Shown: positions 1-7,909 of the stretch, piece by piece
How the letters are laid out: every line of letters starts with the position of its first letter
How positions within the stretch are numbered: the first letter of the stretch is position 1
Source of the DNA: UBA7185 sp964606855
GTDB lineage: Bacteria > Bacillota > Peptococcia > Peptococcales > Peptococcaceae
Reading direction: 5' to 3'
Assembly (NCBI GenBank): GCA_964606855.1
Contig: CAZSHM010000033.1
Location: forward strand, 1-20,838
DNA: 20,838 nucleotides
Position numbers and translations under genes: made by a program
The notes under the pieces: model-generated
Databases searched by the model: none
Told to the model about the DNA's origin: nothing
What the model saw: only the letters and a program-made list of their open reading frames with translations

Positions 1-26
1 TTTTTTGAAAATGCTGCAAAAACCTG

Positions 27-55
27 TTGCTTTTTTCACGCGCAACCGTTATAAT
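27..55 (+). promoter_or_regulatory. Promoter of tRNA-Ala
   Basis: A -35 box TTGCTT (27-32) and a perfect -10 box TATAAT (50-55) are separated by 17 bases. Transcription would start near 62, about 27 bases before the tRNA. This fits a sigma-A type promoter for a stable RNA gene. Confidence 0.75.
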
Positions 56-88
56 AAGAAACGTCGCAGGCAGTGCGGCAAAAAACAA

Positions 89-161
89 GGGGGCGTAGCT
101 CAGCTGGGAGAGCGTTCGGTTCGCATCCGAGAGGCCGAGGGTTCGAATCCCTTCGTCTCCA
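89..161 (+). tRNA. tRNA-Ala, anticodon CGC
   Basis: The 73-base sequence folds into a full cloverleaf. The acceptor stem is GGGGGCG (89-95) with CGTCTCC (154-160). The D stem is GCTC (98-101) with GAGC (110-113). The anticodon stem is 115-119 with 127-131 around the loop TTCGCAT (120-126). The T stem is 137-141 with 149-153 around TTCGAAT. Anticodon CGC at 122-124 reads GCG alanine codons. The acceptor stem carries the G3:U70 wobble pair (91 with 158), the known alanine identity element, and the discriminator base is A161. CCA is not encoded, so it must be added after transcription, which is common in Firmicutes. Confidence 0.95.
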
Positions 162-177
162 TTTTCTATGCATTTCC

Positions 178-220
178 AAAAGTCCGATTTACCGCCAAAA
201 TGCGGATACATCGGGCTTTT
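178..220 (+). terminator. Terminator after tRNA-Ala
   Basis: An 11-bp stem, 178-188 with 210-220 (one G:T pair), encloses a second hairpin CCGC (192-195) with GCGG (202-205). The 3' arm ends in TTTT. The structure begins 17 bases after the tRNA and probably ends its transcript. Confidence 0.65.
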
Positions 221-415
221 CGCGTATTTCGGGCAATCGGCTCGGCGCGCCGGATCACGAAAACCTGTTTCCGGCCGAGACAGAACGAGCGATCCCCTTG
301 TCGGAGGGCCTGACCGATTCGGGTCCCGCGCAATTCCCGTCCCTGCGGCGGCGGGGGTACAACAGGCGGAGGAAACGCCGCTCAGGAAAAGCATTTACAA
401 CTAGGAGGGTTCAAA

Positions 416-1555
416 ATGAGCAAATTGGGGTTTGGCATGATGCGGTTGCCGGTGCGGTCCGGCCCGGAGGATTTTGATTACCCGCAGCTGAATCAGATGG
501 TGGACGCATTTCTGGAAGCCGGGGGCACGTATTTTGACACCAGTTATGTCTATCACAACGGAAAGAGCGAGGAGGCCGTCCGCAAGGCATTGGTAGAGCG
601 GCATCCTAGGGATCGCTTTACCGTGGCCACCAAGTTTCCCACGTTCAACAACGTCCCCGAGGAGGAGATCGACGGCATTTTCCGACAGCAGCTGGAAAAT
701 CTGGGCGTGGACTATATCGACTACTACCTCATCCACAACGTGCAGACGGTCTACTATGACGGCGTGGACGGAAAGGGCGGCGTGATCCGGGCCACGCATC
801 TGCTGGATCATGCGAGAAAGTGGCTGGCCGAGGGCCGGATCCGGCATCTCGGCTTCTCCTTCCACTCCTCCGCCAAACTCCTGGACCGTGTTCTGACGGA
901 GAATCCCGACCTGGAATTCGTGCAGATCGCGCTGAACCCCATCGACTGGGACAGCGAGCTTGTCCAAGCCGGGGCGTGCTACGACGTGATCCGCCGGCAC
1001 GGCAAGCAGGTCGTCATCATGGAGGCGGTCAAGGGCGGGGGGCTGGCGAAACTCCCCGAAGCGGCGGAGGCGATTCTGCGGGAAGCCGCCCCGGACCGCT
1101 CCATCGCCTCGTGGTCCCTGCGCTACTGCCTGGGGCTGGACGGTGTCCTGGCGGTGCTCTCCGGGATGAGCACCCTGGAGCAGATGCGGGATAACATCCG
1201 AACCGCAAACGAGGCAAGCCCGCTCTCCGCGGAGGAGCGGGAGGCGCTGGCGCGCGCGATGCGGATCTATCGGGAGAGCGCGCCGATCCCGCAGAGCCGG
1301 ATTGACCGGTACCGGGGGATTCTGTACCACGGCGTCCCCGTGACGGCGATCCTGCAGGCGTACAGCATCTGCCAGATTCAGCCGGATCCAGGGTTCTCGG
1401 ACGACAACAATTACCTGAAGAATGCGTTCGCGGAGGAAGCGCACCTCGACCTGTTCCAGGGGCTGCCGAAGGAGCGCGTCATCGCCGCGGACGGCACGGA
1501 TCTCACCGAACTGGTGGAGACGGCCGTGCAGTGGCTGACGGAAAATTCATTCTGA
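416..1555 (+). CDS. Aldo/keto reductase, tetrad intact, no Fe-S cysteines
   Basis: This 379-aa protein belongs to the aldo/keto reductase superfamily (NAD(P)H-dependent carbonyl reduction in a TIM barrel); its substrate is unknown. The catalytic tetrad is visible: Asp41 and Tyr46 in FDTSYVYHNG, Lys73 in ATKFP, and His107 in YYLIHN. The barrel then follows the family pattern (RIRHLGFSFH at 141-150, VLSGMSTLEQMRDN at 247-260). In the Fe-S-containing relatives a CxxCxxC ferredoxin segment follows an 'IPC' step near the C terminus. Here the equivalent stretch begins APIPQSRIDRYRG (289-301) and has no cysteine cluster, though VPVTAILQAYS downstream still looks family-like. Start ATG 416 follows AGGAGGG with good spacing. 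The next reductase begins 36 bases after the stop, so the two probably share a transcript and may form one enzyme (inference). Confidence 0.9.
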   Translation: MSKLGFGMMRLPVRSGPEDFDYPQLNQMVDAFLEAGGTYFDTSYVYHNGKSEEAVRKALVERHPRDRFTVATKFPTFNNVPEEEIDGIFRQQLENLGVDYIDYYLIHNVQTVYYDGVDGKGGVIRATHLLDHARKWLAEGRIRHLGFSFHSSAKLLDRVLTENPDLEFVQIALNPIDWDSELVQAGACYDVIRRHGKQVVIMEAVKGGGLAKLPEAAEAILREAAPDRSIASWSLRYCLGLDGVLAVLSGMSTLEQMRDNIRTANEASPLSAEEREALARAMRIYRESAPIPQSRIDRYRGILYHGVPVTAILQAYSICQIQPDPGFSDDNNYLKNAFAEEAHLDLFQGLPKERVIAADGTDLTELVETAVQWLTENSF

Positions 1556-1591
1556 CCCGGGAGAGGAAACACAAAAAAGGATGTGGAGACT

Positions 1592-2683
1592 ATGCAATAC
1601 CGCACACTGCCGCACGGCGGGGAACAGATCGGCGTCATCGGGATGGGCTCCTCCGTGGTCGGCGAACAGCCGGAACAGAAGATCGTCGAGACGGTGCGCT
1701 ATGCCGTCGAGAACGGAGTGAACTATTTTGACTTGGCGGCGGGGCACGCGAGCTGCTTTCCCGCCTACGGAAAAGCGCTGGAAGACTGCAGAGCGCGGGT
1801 CTATCTGCAGATGCATTTCGGGGCGGACTACACGACCGGCGCGTATGGCTGGACGACAGATCTGGAGAAAATCAAGCGATCCATCGACTGGCAGCTCACG
1901 AATCTGCGGACGGATTACATCGATTTCGGCTTTATCCACTGTCTGGACGAAGAGAGCGATTTGGAAGCCTACGAGAAGGGCGGGGCGCTGCGGTATGTGC
2001 TGGATCTGAAAGCGCAGGGCGTGGTCCGGCACGTCGGGCTCTCCTCTCACAATCCGGAGACCGTGCACCGCGTGCTGGATCTGGGGATCCTGGATATGCT
2101 GATGTTCTCCATCAACCCCATGTTCGACTACGGGCACGGCACTTACGCGATCGGCTCCGACAACGACAGGCAGGCGCTCTACCGCCGCTGCGAGAAGGAG
2201 GGCGTGGGCATTTCGGTGATGAAGCCCTTCAGCGGCGGACAACTGCTCGACGCGAAACAGTCGCCGTTCCAGCGGGCGCTGACCACCGCGCAGTGCATCC
2301 AGTATGTGCTGGATAAGCCCGGCGTCCTCACCGTTCTTCCCGGCGCCGCGGACATCGCGCAGGTACAGCAGAATCTCTCCTATCTGGAGGCGAGCGCGGA
2401 GGAGCGGGATTACAGCGTGATCTCCGCTCTGACGCCGGAGGCATCCCAGGGCCGCTGCGTGTACTGCAACCACTGTGCGCCGTGTCCGGCGGGCCTGAAC
2501 GTCGGGCTGATCAACAAGTACTATGATCTTGCGCTGGCGGGGGATCCGCTCGCGGAGGAGCATTACCGGACACTCGCCGGGACGGCCGCGGACTGCGTTG
2601 CCTGCGGGCACTGCAACAGCCGCTGTCCCTTCCATGTGGATCAGGCGGCGCGGATGCAGGAGATCGCAGAGTATTTCGCGTGA
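1592..2683 (+). CDS. Ferredoxin-type aldo/keto reductase with altered tetrad
   Basis: This 363-aa protein has an aldo/keto reductase barrel followed by a ferredoxin-like tail. Cysteines 289, 292, 295 and 298 (ending CPAG) and cysteines 335, 338, 341 and 345 (ending CPFH) form two CxxC-rich clusters able to hold two 4Fe-4S centres. Of the tetrad, Asp47 and His116 (FGFIHC) are kept, but the Tyr position is His52 (FDLAAGH) and the Lys position is His75 (YLQMHFG). I recall this H-F-G pattern in gut Clostridia homologues, so it is probably a subfamily trait and not a sequencing error. Start: ATG 1592 gives the family-typical MQYRTLP. An in-frame GTG at 1583 would add three residues but sits only two bases after the AAGG. 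It follows the first reductase and precedes the LysR gene on the same strand. Confidence 0.88.
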   Translation: MQYRTLPHGGEQIGVIGMGSSVVGEQPEQKIVETVRYAVENGVNYFDLAAGHASCFPAYGKALEDCRARVYLQMHFGADYTTGAYGWTTDLEKIKRSIDWQLTNLRTDYIDFGFIHCLDEESDLEAYEKGGALRYVLDLKAQGVVRHVGLSSHNPETVHRVLDLGILDMLMFSINPMFDYGHGTYAIGSDNDRQALYRRCEKEGVGISVMKPFSGGQLLDAKQSPFQRALTTAQCIQYVLDKPGVLTVLPGAADIAQVQQNLSYLEASAEERDYSVISALTPEASQGRCVYCNHCAPCPAGLNVGLINKYYDLALAGDPLAEEHYRTLAGTAADCVACGHCNSRCPFHVDQAARMQEIAEYFA

Positions 2684-2745
2684 GGCGGGGCTTTGTTCCC
2701 GCCCCCTGACCGACCAGGCTTTTTTGCTCCAGGGAGATGATCGCG

Positions 2746-3697
2746 ATGCACATAGATCAGCTGATTCAGTTCCTCAATGTGGCGGAGACCGGATCCATCA
2801 ACGCCGCCGCGCAGAAATCGTTTCTCACCCAGCAGGCCCTCAACAGGTCGATTAAAAACCTGGAGGCGGAGCTCGGCACGGCGCTCCTGGAGCGCAACTA
2901 TCAGGGGATTTCCCTGACGCCGCAGGGACATATTTTTGCTGATCACGCGCGGAGACTGCTGCAGGAATACGAGGAGATGCTCTACGAGCTGAAGCGCTTT
3001 GAGGCCCGGGAGCGCAACCTCTTCGGCTCGCTGTCGCTGTTCTCCGCCTCGGTGCTGACGGACCTGTTCTTCCCCAGAATACTCCACGACTTTCTGGAGA
3101 TCTATCCCCACACCGCGGTCAGGATCATCGAAGTTGCTAACACGGAGCTGATGAGCTATCTCCTGCAGGAGTATTGTGACGTCGTCGTGCTCTCCGCGAG
3201 CAGAGCCTATCTGGAGGATGTGCTGGCAGGACAGGAATGGGGCGATATCCAGGTGGTGCCGCTGGTCGGGGACGAGATTGTCGCCTGCGCGCGTGCCGAC
3301 CATCCGCTGATGCGCAGCAAAATTCTCAGCCGCGAGAGCATCACGCAGTATGCGCTGGATGAGAAGAACCAGTATCGCTTCTCGCTCTACCAGGTGCTCT
3401 CGGCGAATATGCCGGAGGATATCTTCGCCAGTATGATTTGTTCCTCCGGCAACGTGATGTTGCACAGGAACCTGATTTTGTGGGGGGGTTATGACCTTTA
3501 TGCCTAGACTCGCCTACCTCTACAAGTTCCGCGAGGGCGGTCTCGCCTGCGCGCCTATAGAGGGGACCCAGGAGATTCTGCACTGCCTGATGTATCGGGC
3601 GGATCCCTCCGGGCCAAACTTCGATCTGCTGCAGACCTTCACCCGCTTTGTCCGGGTGCAGCTGCAGCGCCGGTTCCGGATTCGCTGCGCGACCTGA
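2746..3697 (+). pseudogene. LysR-type regulator, frame broken at a G7 run
   Basis: The N terminus is a classic LysR helix-turn-helix (MHIDQLIQFLNVAETGSINA, then QQALNRSIKNLEAELG and ISLTPQG), followed by an effector-binding domain with FGSLSLFSAS and PRILHDFLEIYP. The reading frame runs to a TAG at 3505-3507. The expected C-terminal part (MPRLAYLYKFREGG to RRFRIRCAT) continues in the next frame from about 3489 to 3697. The switch falls on seven consecutive Gs (3482-3488). With six Gs the frames join as LWGVMTFMPRL, giving about 316 residues, near normal LysR length. It is therefore a recent frameshift, a homopolymer sequencing error or a phase-variable gene. ATG 2746 is chosen because AGGGAG (2731-2736) lies nine bases upstream, while ATG 2737 touches it. 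It is probably a regulator of the adjacent reductases. Confidence 0.8.
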
Positions 3698-3771
3698 TCC
3701 GGCGGGATACGGCGGACAAACGCGCGCGGCGCCGATCCCGGTCAGGCACCTCCGCGGAAGATTTGCACAAG

Positions 3772-3804
3772 AAAAGGAGCCGCCGAAAGAAGGCGGCTCC
3801 TTTT
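3772..3804. terminator. Bidirectional intrinsic terminator
   Basis: A perfect 13-bp stem (3772-3784 with 3792-3804) has a 7-base loop. The arms are AAAAGGAGCCGCC and GGCGGCTCCTTTT, so both strands have a U tract. It lies between the rightward LysR gene and the leftward permease and can end both transcripts. The rest of 3698-3905 shows no gene. Confidence 0.92.
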
Positions 3805-3905
3805 CGCTATAGGAAACTGTTGTTTATGGAGACAAGGTTCGGACGGCGCGGTTCAGCCAACCGCTGTGCGCGCGCCGGCATGCCTTTGCCCCGGAGGGAG
3901 CAAAA

Positions 3906-5321
3906 TCAAAATACCAGATTGGAGAACGGGATGCCGACCAGCAGCAGTACGAGAAAGAGGAACGGCACCACCATCACGGCGTACTTCATCACGCTCTTCG
4001 GCTGAACGATCTCCGTCGCGGTCATGCAGATGCCGGTCGGCGGCGCGGCCGCCGGCGTGCAGAGGGCCAGGTGCGAGAAGATGAAGAGCAGGCACATCAG
4101 GCCGGTGGTGTTCATGCCGATCATCAGCGCGAAGTTGTACAGCACCGGCATTACCAGTACAACCACAATCAGATTGGTCGCCACGTTGGTCAGAATCACA
4201 GCGAACAGCAGCGCCACAACGATGAACACGACCGGCGGCAGCTGCGTAAACGGCGTCAGAAGCGACATCAGCGTTGCGGAGATACCGGTCTCTTCCGTGT
4301 TCATATAGGAGGAGATGACCATGATAAAGGCCACCATCAGCACCGGCTCCCAGCCGATCTTGGTCGCGGCGCTCCGAAAATCCAGGAACGGGCTGCCGTC
4401 CTCGCGCTTGAGCAGCATCAGGGCGCAGAGTGTCAGCGCGATGATGCCGAACAGGCCGAACTTTCCGAGGAAAGCGGCGATGGGCCCCAGCGCGGAGATC
4501 GAGGACATCACGACCAGCACCATGTAGATCACGAACGCGCACAGCGCGATTTTCTGATCCCGGGTGATGGCTTTCCGCTCGCCCACCAGGCTGGGATCAT
4601 AGTCGCGCAGCGGGCTGACATCCACGCGGAACACGAAGCGCATCAGGGCGACAAAGAGGACGAGCATAAACAGGCCCATGGGAATCATAAAGAGGATATA
4701 CTGGGCAAAATTCAGCGGATCCGGGAACATGGCGTTGTAGGCGGCCACCAGCATCAGGGCGTTCCCCATCACCGGAACGCCGATCTGCCCCATCATCAGG
4801 GAGAGCGCTAGGCCGATGATCATAAAGGTCGGAAGTTTGGTGAACGGTTTGATCTTCAGATTCTTACAGATATTGGTGAACACGTCGACGAACACCACCG
4901 CCATGACCATGGAGTTCAGGACGCCGCCGATGTAGCCGGCGAAGAACAGGAGAAACAGGGTCAGCCAGGGCTTTCCCTTTGTAAAGCGGCTGCCGAGGAT
5001 CGTGTTGACCAGCCAGGTGATCGTGCCGGTCTCCTCCAGCAGCGCCATCAGCAGGAAGACGAAAATCATCGCCATGATCGTGCTGTTAAAGCCGGCGGCG
5101 ATCATTTCATTGACGCCGACGATCATCCCGATGCCGGTCAGGCACATGAGGCTGGTCCATACCATGCCGATCGTGGACCAGCCCCAGATCGCGGCGATGA
5201 ATGTGCCTAAAATTCCCATGCCGTACGGCGTGATCTGGCCGATCGGCGGTAAAAAGCGGAAGAAAAAGCACAGGAGAAAAACGATCAGATAGTGTATCGG
5301 ATGTGGTTTCTTCTCTTCCAT
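3906..5321 (-). CDS. SLC13-type anion/carboxylate permease
   Basis: This 471-aa, very hydrophobic protein has about a dozen membrane-spanning stretches and the look of the DASS/SLC13 branch of the ion transporter superfamily, which usually couples sodium entry to uptake of di- or tricarboxylates or sulfate. Family-like features are the N-terminal half ending near GVPVMGNALMLV, and a C-terminal half containing TNVATNLIVVVLVMPVLY, resembling the SNT-type substrate and sodium site, followed by CTPAAAPPTG. Substrate cannot be read from sequence. The start has GGGAGG eight bases upstream. It lies 175 bases downstream of the phosphodiesterase gene on the same strand, and that gap holds a tandem repeat and a strong hairpin, so co-transcription with separate control is likely (inference). 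Length is normal for the family. Confidence 0.82.
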   Translation of the reverse strand: MEEKKPHPIHYLIVFLLCFFFRFLPPIGQITPYGMGILGTFIAAIWGWSTIGMVWTSLMCLTGIGMIVGVNEMIAAGFNSTIMAMIFVFLLMALLEETGTITWLVNTILGSRFTKGKPWLTLFLLFFAGYIGGVLNSMVMAVVFVDVFTNICKNLKIKPFTKLPTFMIIGLALSLMMGQIGVPVMGNALMLVAAYNAMFPDPLNFAQYILFMIPMGLFMLVLFVALMRFVFRVDVSPLRDYDPSLVGERKAITRDQKIALCAFVIYMVLVVMSSISALGPIAAFLGKFGLFGIIALTLCALMLLKREDGSPFLDFRSAATKIGWEPVLMVAFIMVISSYMNTEETGISATLMSLLTPFTQLPPVVFIVVALLFAVILTNVATNLIVVVLVMPVLYNFALMIGMNTTGLMCLLFIFSHLALCTPAAAPPTGICMTATEIVQPKSVMKYAVMVVPFLFLVLLLVGIPFSNLVF

Positions 5322-5342
5322 CGAACAAACCTCCCTCTCTCA

Positions 5343-5368
5343 TTCCATGCACGGGTTCCATGCACGGG
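5343..5368. repeat. Tandem 13-bp repeat in the permease leader
   Basis: TTCCATGCACGGG occurs twice, back to back and without mismatch (5343-5355 and 5356-5368). It lies 21-47 bases upstream of the permease start. The core CCATGCACGG is an imperfect palindrome around TGCA. It may be a regulator site or a leader RNA element, or a replication slippage product. Confidence 0.8.
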
Positions 5369-5425
5369 ACACACAACTTTTTGACGCGGCTTGCCGTATC
5401 TTGATCGATCAGGTGGGGGAAGCGC

Positions 5426-5461
5426 CCGGTGCGGGGCCGGGACATCGGTCCGCCGCACCGG
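5426..5461. other. Strong hairpin between phosphodiesterase and permease
   Basis: CCGGTGCGG (5426-5434) pairs perfectly with CCGCACCGG (5453-5461). Inside it, GGAC (5440-5443) pairs with GTCC (5448-5451) around ATCG. Neither strand has a following U tract, so it is not a standard terminator. A processing or stability element in the bicistronic message is plausible. Confidence 0.6.
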
Positions 5462-5496
5462 AAAGGTTCCGTTCCGTATGGCTGGGACAGCGTTCC

Positions 5497-7593
5497 TCAC
5501 AGCTCCTCGCTCAGGATGCTGTAGACCGGGGATCCCTCGCACTGCGCCGGGATGCGCACGCCCAGGAGCACCGCCGCCGTCGGCGCCACGTCCACCTCGC
5601 GCGGGAAGAGCTGCATCGTATAGCCCTCCTTGATGCCGGGGCCGGCCGCCACAAAGATCGGGCTCAGCGTGGTGTCCGCGTGGCCTAGCGCCGTGGGCAG
5701 GGCCTCGCCGTGATCCAGCGCGTAGTCGTCGTGGACGAAGAAGATGATGTCGCCCGATGTGTAGTCGCCGCCCAGGCCCAGCAGGTTGGCGTCCTTCTGG
5801 TGCAGCGCCATGGAGATGACGCGCTTGCCCGTCTTTTTGTCACGGTAGCTGTAGAGATCCGTGATGATCTGTTCCTCCAGCTCATATTTGTCCGCCGGAT
5901 CGACAATGCCGAAGCGATCACGCCCTTTCAGATTGATGAAGATGCTGTTGGCGCGCTGCTGAACCGCCCTCGTGTGCTCCCAGTCGAGTTCCGGCAGGTA
6001 GTTGCCGTCCGCATCCTTCTTCAGCTGCGTGTAGCCCAGCTCCATCATCAAGCCGGCGTTGACGCCCATATTGTCGCCGATCTCGTGGAAGTCGTGCTCC
6101 CGGCAGATCAGGGAGTGGTCGGAGAAGAGGAGAATCGTCCAGCCCTCGTCGAGCATCGGCAGGAATTCGCCGATGTAATCGTCCGTGATCTTGTAGGTGC
6201 GCTCATGCAGCTTGTAGATCTCCTGCTCCGGCAGCACGGAGGTGTCTCTGTCCTTGAGCCAGGGCATGTAGCAGTGTCCCATCATGTCCGGGCCGTGGAA
6301 GTGGCTGAAGACGACTTCCACGCCCTCCTCGCGCATCATGTACTTCATGCTGTCCGCCTGCCACTGCGCCGCCTGCGCCCACTGTTTAAAGTTGCAGTCC
6401 ATGATGTCCATGTCGCCGCCGAACCCCTGCCCGGTCGGGACCGGAGGCCCAAATTTGGCCTTGATCTTGTCAAAGATCCAGTGCGGGTACCAGACACAGT
6501 TGTCGTCCGTCGAGAATGCCTGCGAGGCCCAGAGGCGGATATAGCTGCCGTCCTCCCGGATGTCCAGGAGGCACAGGTTGCGGATCACGTTCTCCATCGC
6601 GCCGCTCTTGCCCTTCGGCACGACGCCTGGCACGTTCTTAGTATAGACGCCCTGTTTCAGCACCACGATTGGCTCCGGCGACTGCTTGGAGGCGTAGAGG
6701 GCGACGCGGTCGTATACCCCCTGCTCATTCCGGAGGATCAGGCAGGGCACCGGCATTTTTCCGAACACCTGCATCCAGGTGAACTCCTTGGCGCCCTCCG
6801 GCGAGCTGGTCCAACCTTCCGGTTCGGTGATGGGCGACAAGGCCAGATTCTGCGGGAACTGGTGCAGCACGTCCATGCCGCTGTCGCCGGGAAGGCAGAT
6901 GAAGGTGCGGAAGTCCATATGCTGCTTGGGGGTGTAGCCGTTGCAGGCGATGCCTTCAGAGAACTCTTTCCAGAGTGCCTCGTGCCGGGGCAGTTTCGGC
7001 GCGGCATGCGTGCCGATCCCGAGGGTGTGGACATCGCTGCCGTCGCCGTCGTACCCCTTGCTGGCGTGCAGCCCGTAGCCGATATATTTTACTTCCGTAG
7101 CTTTGGTGGTGGCGATCACCGTCGCCTCGTTGTCGCGCATGGCGTAGCCGAAGCCCAGCGCGCCCGGGGTGGATCCGTCCACGACCATCAGGTTGGGGCT
7201 GTCGCTGGTCGGCGGCCAGGCGCCGCCGGGCCAGTGCCAGACCAGCGTTTTTTTGCCGGCCTCCGCCGTCACGTTCCAGAGCGGCTCCGCGTGGACATAC
7301 TTGGAGTAGATGCCCGCGAAATTCACGTCCAGTTCGCCCTTCAGGTTGATGTTGAAATCCTCGATCCCGTGCGTCATGGGGTAGGCGCCGGTGGACAGGG
7401 TCGTCCACATCGGCGGCGTGATCGTGGGTACCGCGCCGAGGAGGCGCAGATCCTCGCGGGCCGAGCCCTTCTCGATCAATCTCTTCAGATTGGGCATTTT
7501 GCCCTCGTCCACCATCTTGCGGGAAAAGCGCGGATCCATGCCGTCGATTCCCAGCAGAACCACTTTGTCGCTCAAGCCTTTGCTTCTCAGCAT
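5497..7593 (-). CDS. Type I phosphodiesterase/alkaline phosphatase superfamily enzyme
   Basis: This 698-aa protein has the metal and nucleophile pattern of the alkaline phosphatase superfamily, closest to type I phosphodiesterases/nucleotide pyrophosphatases. Asp17 in GIDGMD is the first metal ligand. PTITPPMWTTLSTGAYP (56-72) matches the family segment in which the Thr before the prolines (Thr59) is the nucleophile. FHGPDMMGH and FSDHS supply further Asp and His ligands, and ALGHADTTLSPIFVAAGPG near the C terminus supplies the last His. No signal peptide or membrane segment is evident, so it is probably cytoplasmic. The substrate is unknown: phosphodiester, phosphomonoester, phosphonate and sulfate ester are all possible in this superfamily. 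ATG 7593 is chosen because AGGAAAGG (7603-7610) lies nine bases upstream; an ATG at 7602 touches it. The SLC13 permease gene follows downstream. Confidence 0.82.
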   Translation of the reverse strand: MLRSKGLSDKVVLLGIDGMDPRFSRKMVDEGKMPNLKRLIEKGSAREDLRLLGAVPTITPPMWTTLSTGAYPMTHGIEDFNINLKGELDVNFAGIYSKYVHAEPLWNVTAEAGKKTLVWHWPGGAWPPTSDSPNLMVVDGSTPGALGFGYAMRDNEATVIATTKATEVKYIGYGLHASKGYDGDGSDVHTLGIGTHAAPKLPRHEALWKEFSEGIACNGYTPKQHMDFRTFICLPGDSGMDVLHQFPQNLALSPITEPEGWTSSPEGAKEFTWMQVFGKMPVPCLILRNEQGVYDRVALYASKQSPEPIVVLKQGVYTKNVPGVVPKGKSGAMENVIRNLCLLDIREDGSYIRLWASQAFSTDDNCVWYPHWIFDKIKAKFGPPVPTGQGFGGDMDIMDCNFKQWAQAAQWQADSMKYMMREEGVEVVFSHFHGPDMMGHCYMPWLKDRDTSVLPEQEIYKLHERTYKITDDYIGEFLPMLDEGWTILLFSDHSLICREHDFHEIGDNMGVNAGLMMELGYTQLKKDADGNYLPELDWEHTRAVQQRANSIFINLKGRDRFGIVDPADKYELEEQIITDLYSYRDKKTGKRVISMALHQKDANLLGLGGDYTSGDIIFFVHDDYALDHGEALPTALGHADTTLSPIFVAAGPGIKEGYTMQLFPREVDVAPTAAVLLGVRIPAQCEGSPVYSILSEEL

Positions 7594-7909
7594 CGCACTC
7601 ATCCTTTCCTGCTGCGGGGGGGGCGTTCCCTCCCCGGAACTTCTGTGCAAACAACTGCCTTCCCGGCGTCCCCTGCCGCAGAGCGATCCGCTCCCGGCAC
7701 ACGCCCTGCGGGGGACGTGCCGTCTATGGTTTTAATCCTATGCGATGCGGGGTATTTTGGCTATCAGCAAACAATTACAGGAAAATCCGGATCGCTGTAA
7801 AAAACTTTTGCAAGGCAGTTTCGGAATAAAAAAAGCGGCATGCAGAAACGCCGCGGACGAATCGTCCCGCGGCGTTTGCGCATACCGTTGTTTCTGCCGG
7901 GCCGTCCCG
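7594..7909. other. Intergenic region between feoB end and phosphodiesterase start
   Basis: No gene is seen in this 316-base gap. It contains the feoB terminator (7828-7877), the ribosome binding site of the phosphodiesterase, and a leader hairpin closing GGCAC (7696-7700) on GTGCC (7717-7721). CGGATCGCT (7788-7796) and AGCGATCCG (7682-7690) form a 9-bp inverted repeat 97 bases apart. No convincing minus-strand promoter stands out, though AT-rich sequence at about 7720-7810 is the likely place. Confidence 0.5.
7828..7877 (-). terminator. Terminator of feoAB
   Basis: AAACGCCGCGG (7846-7856) pairs with CCGCGGCGTTT (7867-7877), an 11-bp stem that can extend inward. On the minus strand it is followed after a short gap by seven Ts (7828-7834). 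An alternative GCGGC/GCCGC stem sits directly against that T run. It lies 33 bases past the feoB stop. Confidence 0.75.

Noticed and set aside
401..1444. Long open frame on the minus strand across the first reductase
   Set aside because: It is an antisense shadow: the plus strand encodes a clear aldo/keto reductase, and the minus product has no family resemblance.
7682..7796. 9-bp inverted repeat (AGCGATCCG and CGGATCGCT) as an invertible promoter for the serine recombinase
   Set aside because: The arms are short, lack a recombinase core arrangement and are far from the recombinase gene; chance is a sufficient explanation.
5710..7800. Very long open frame (about 696 codons) on the plus strand
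   Set aside because: It lies opposite the phosphodiesterase gene, whose motifs are clear; the product is rich in Val, Arg, His and Asp as expected from antisense of GC-rich coding sequence.
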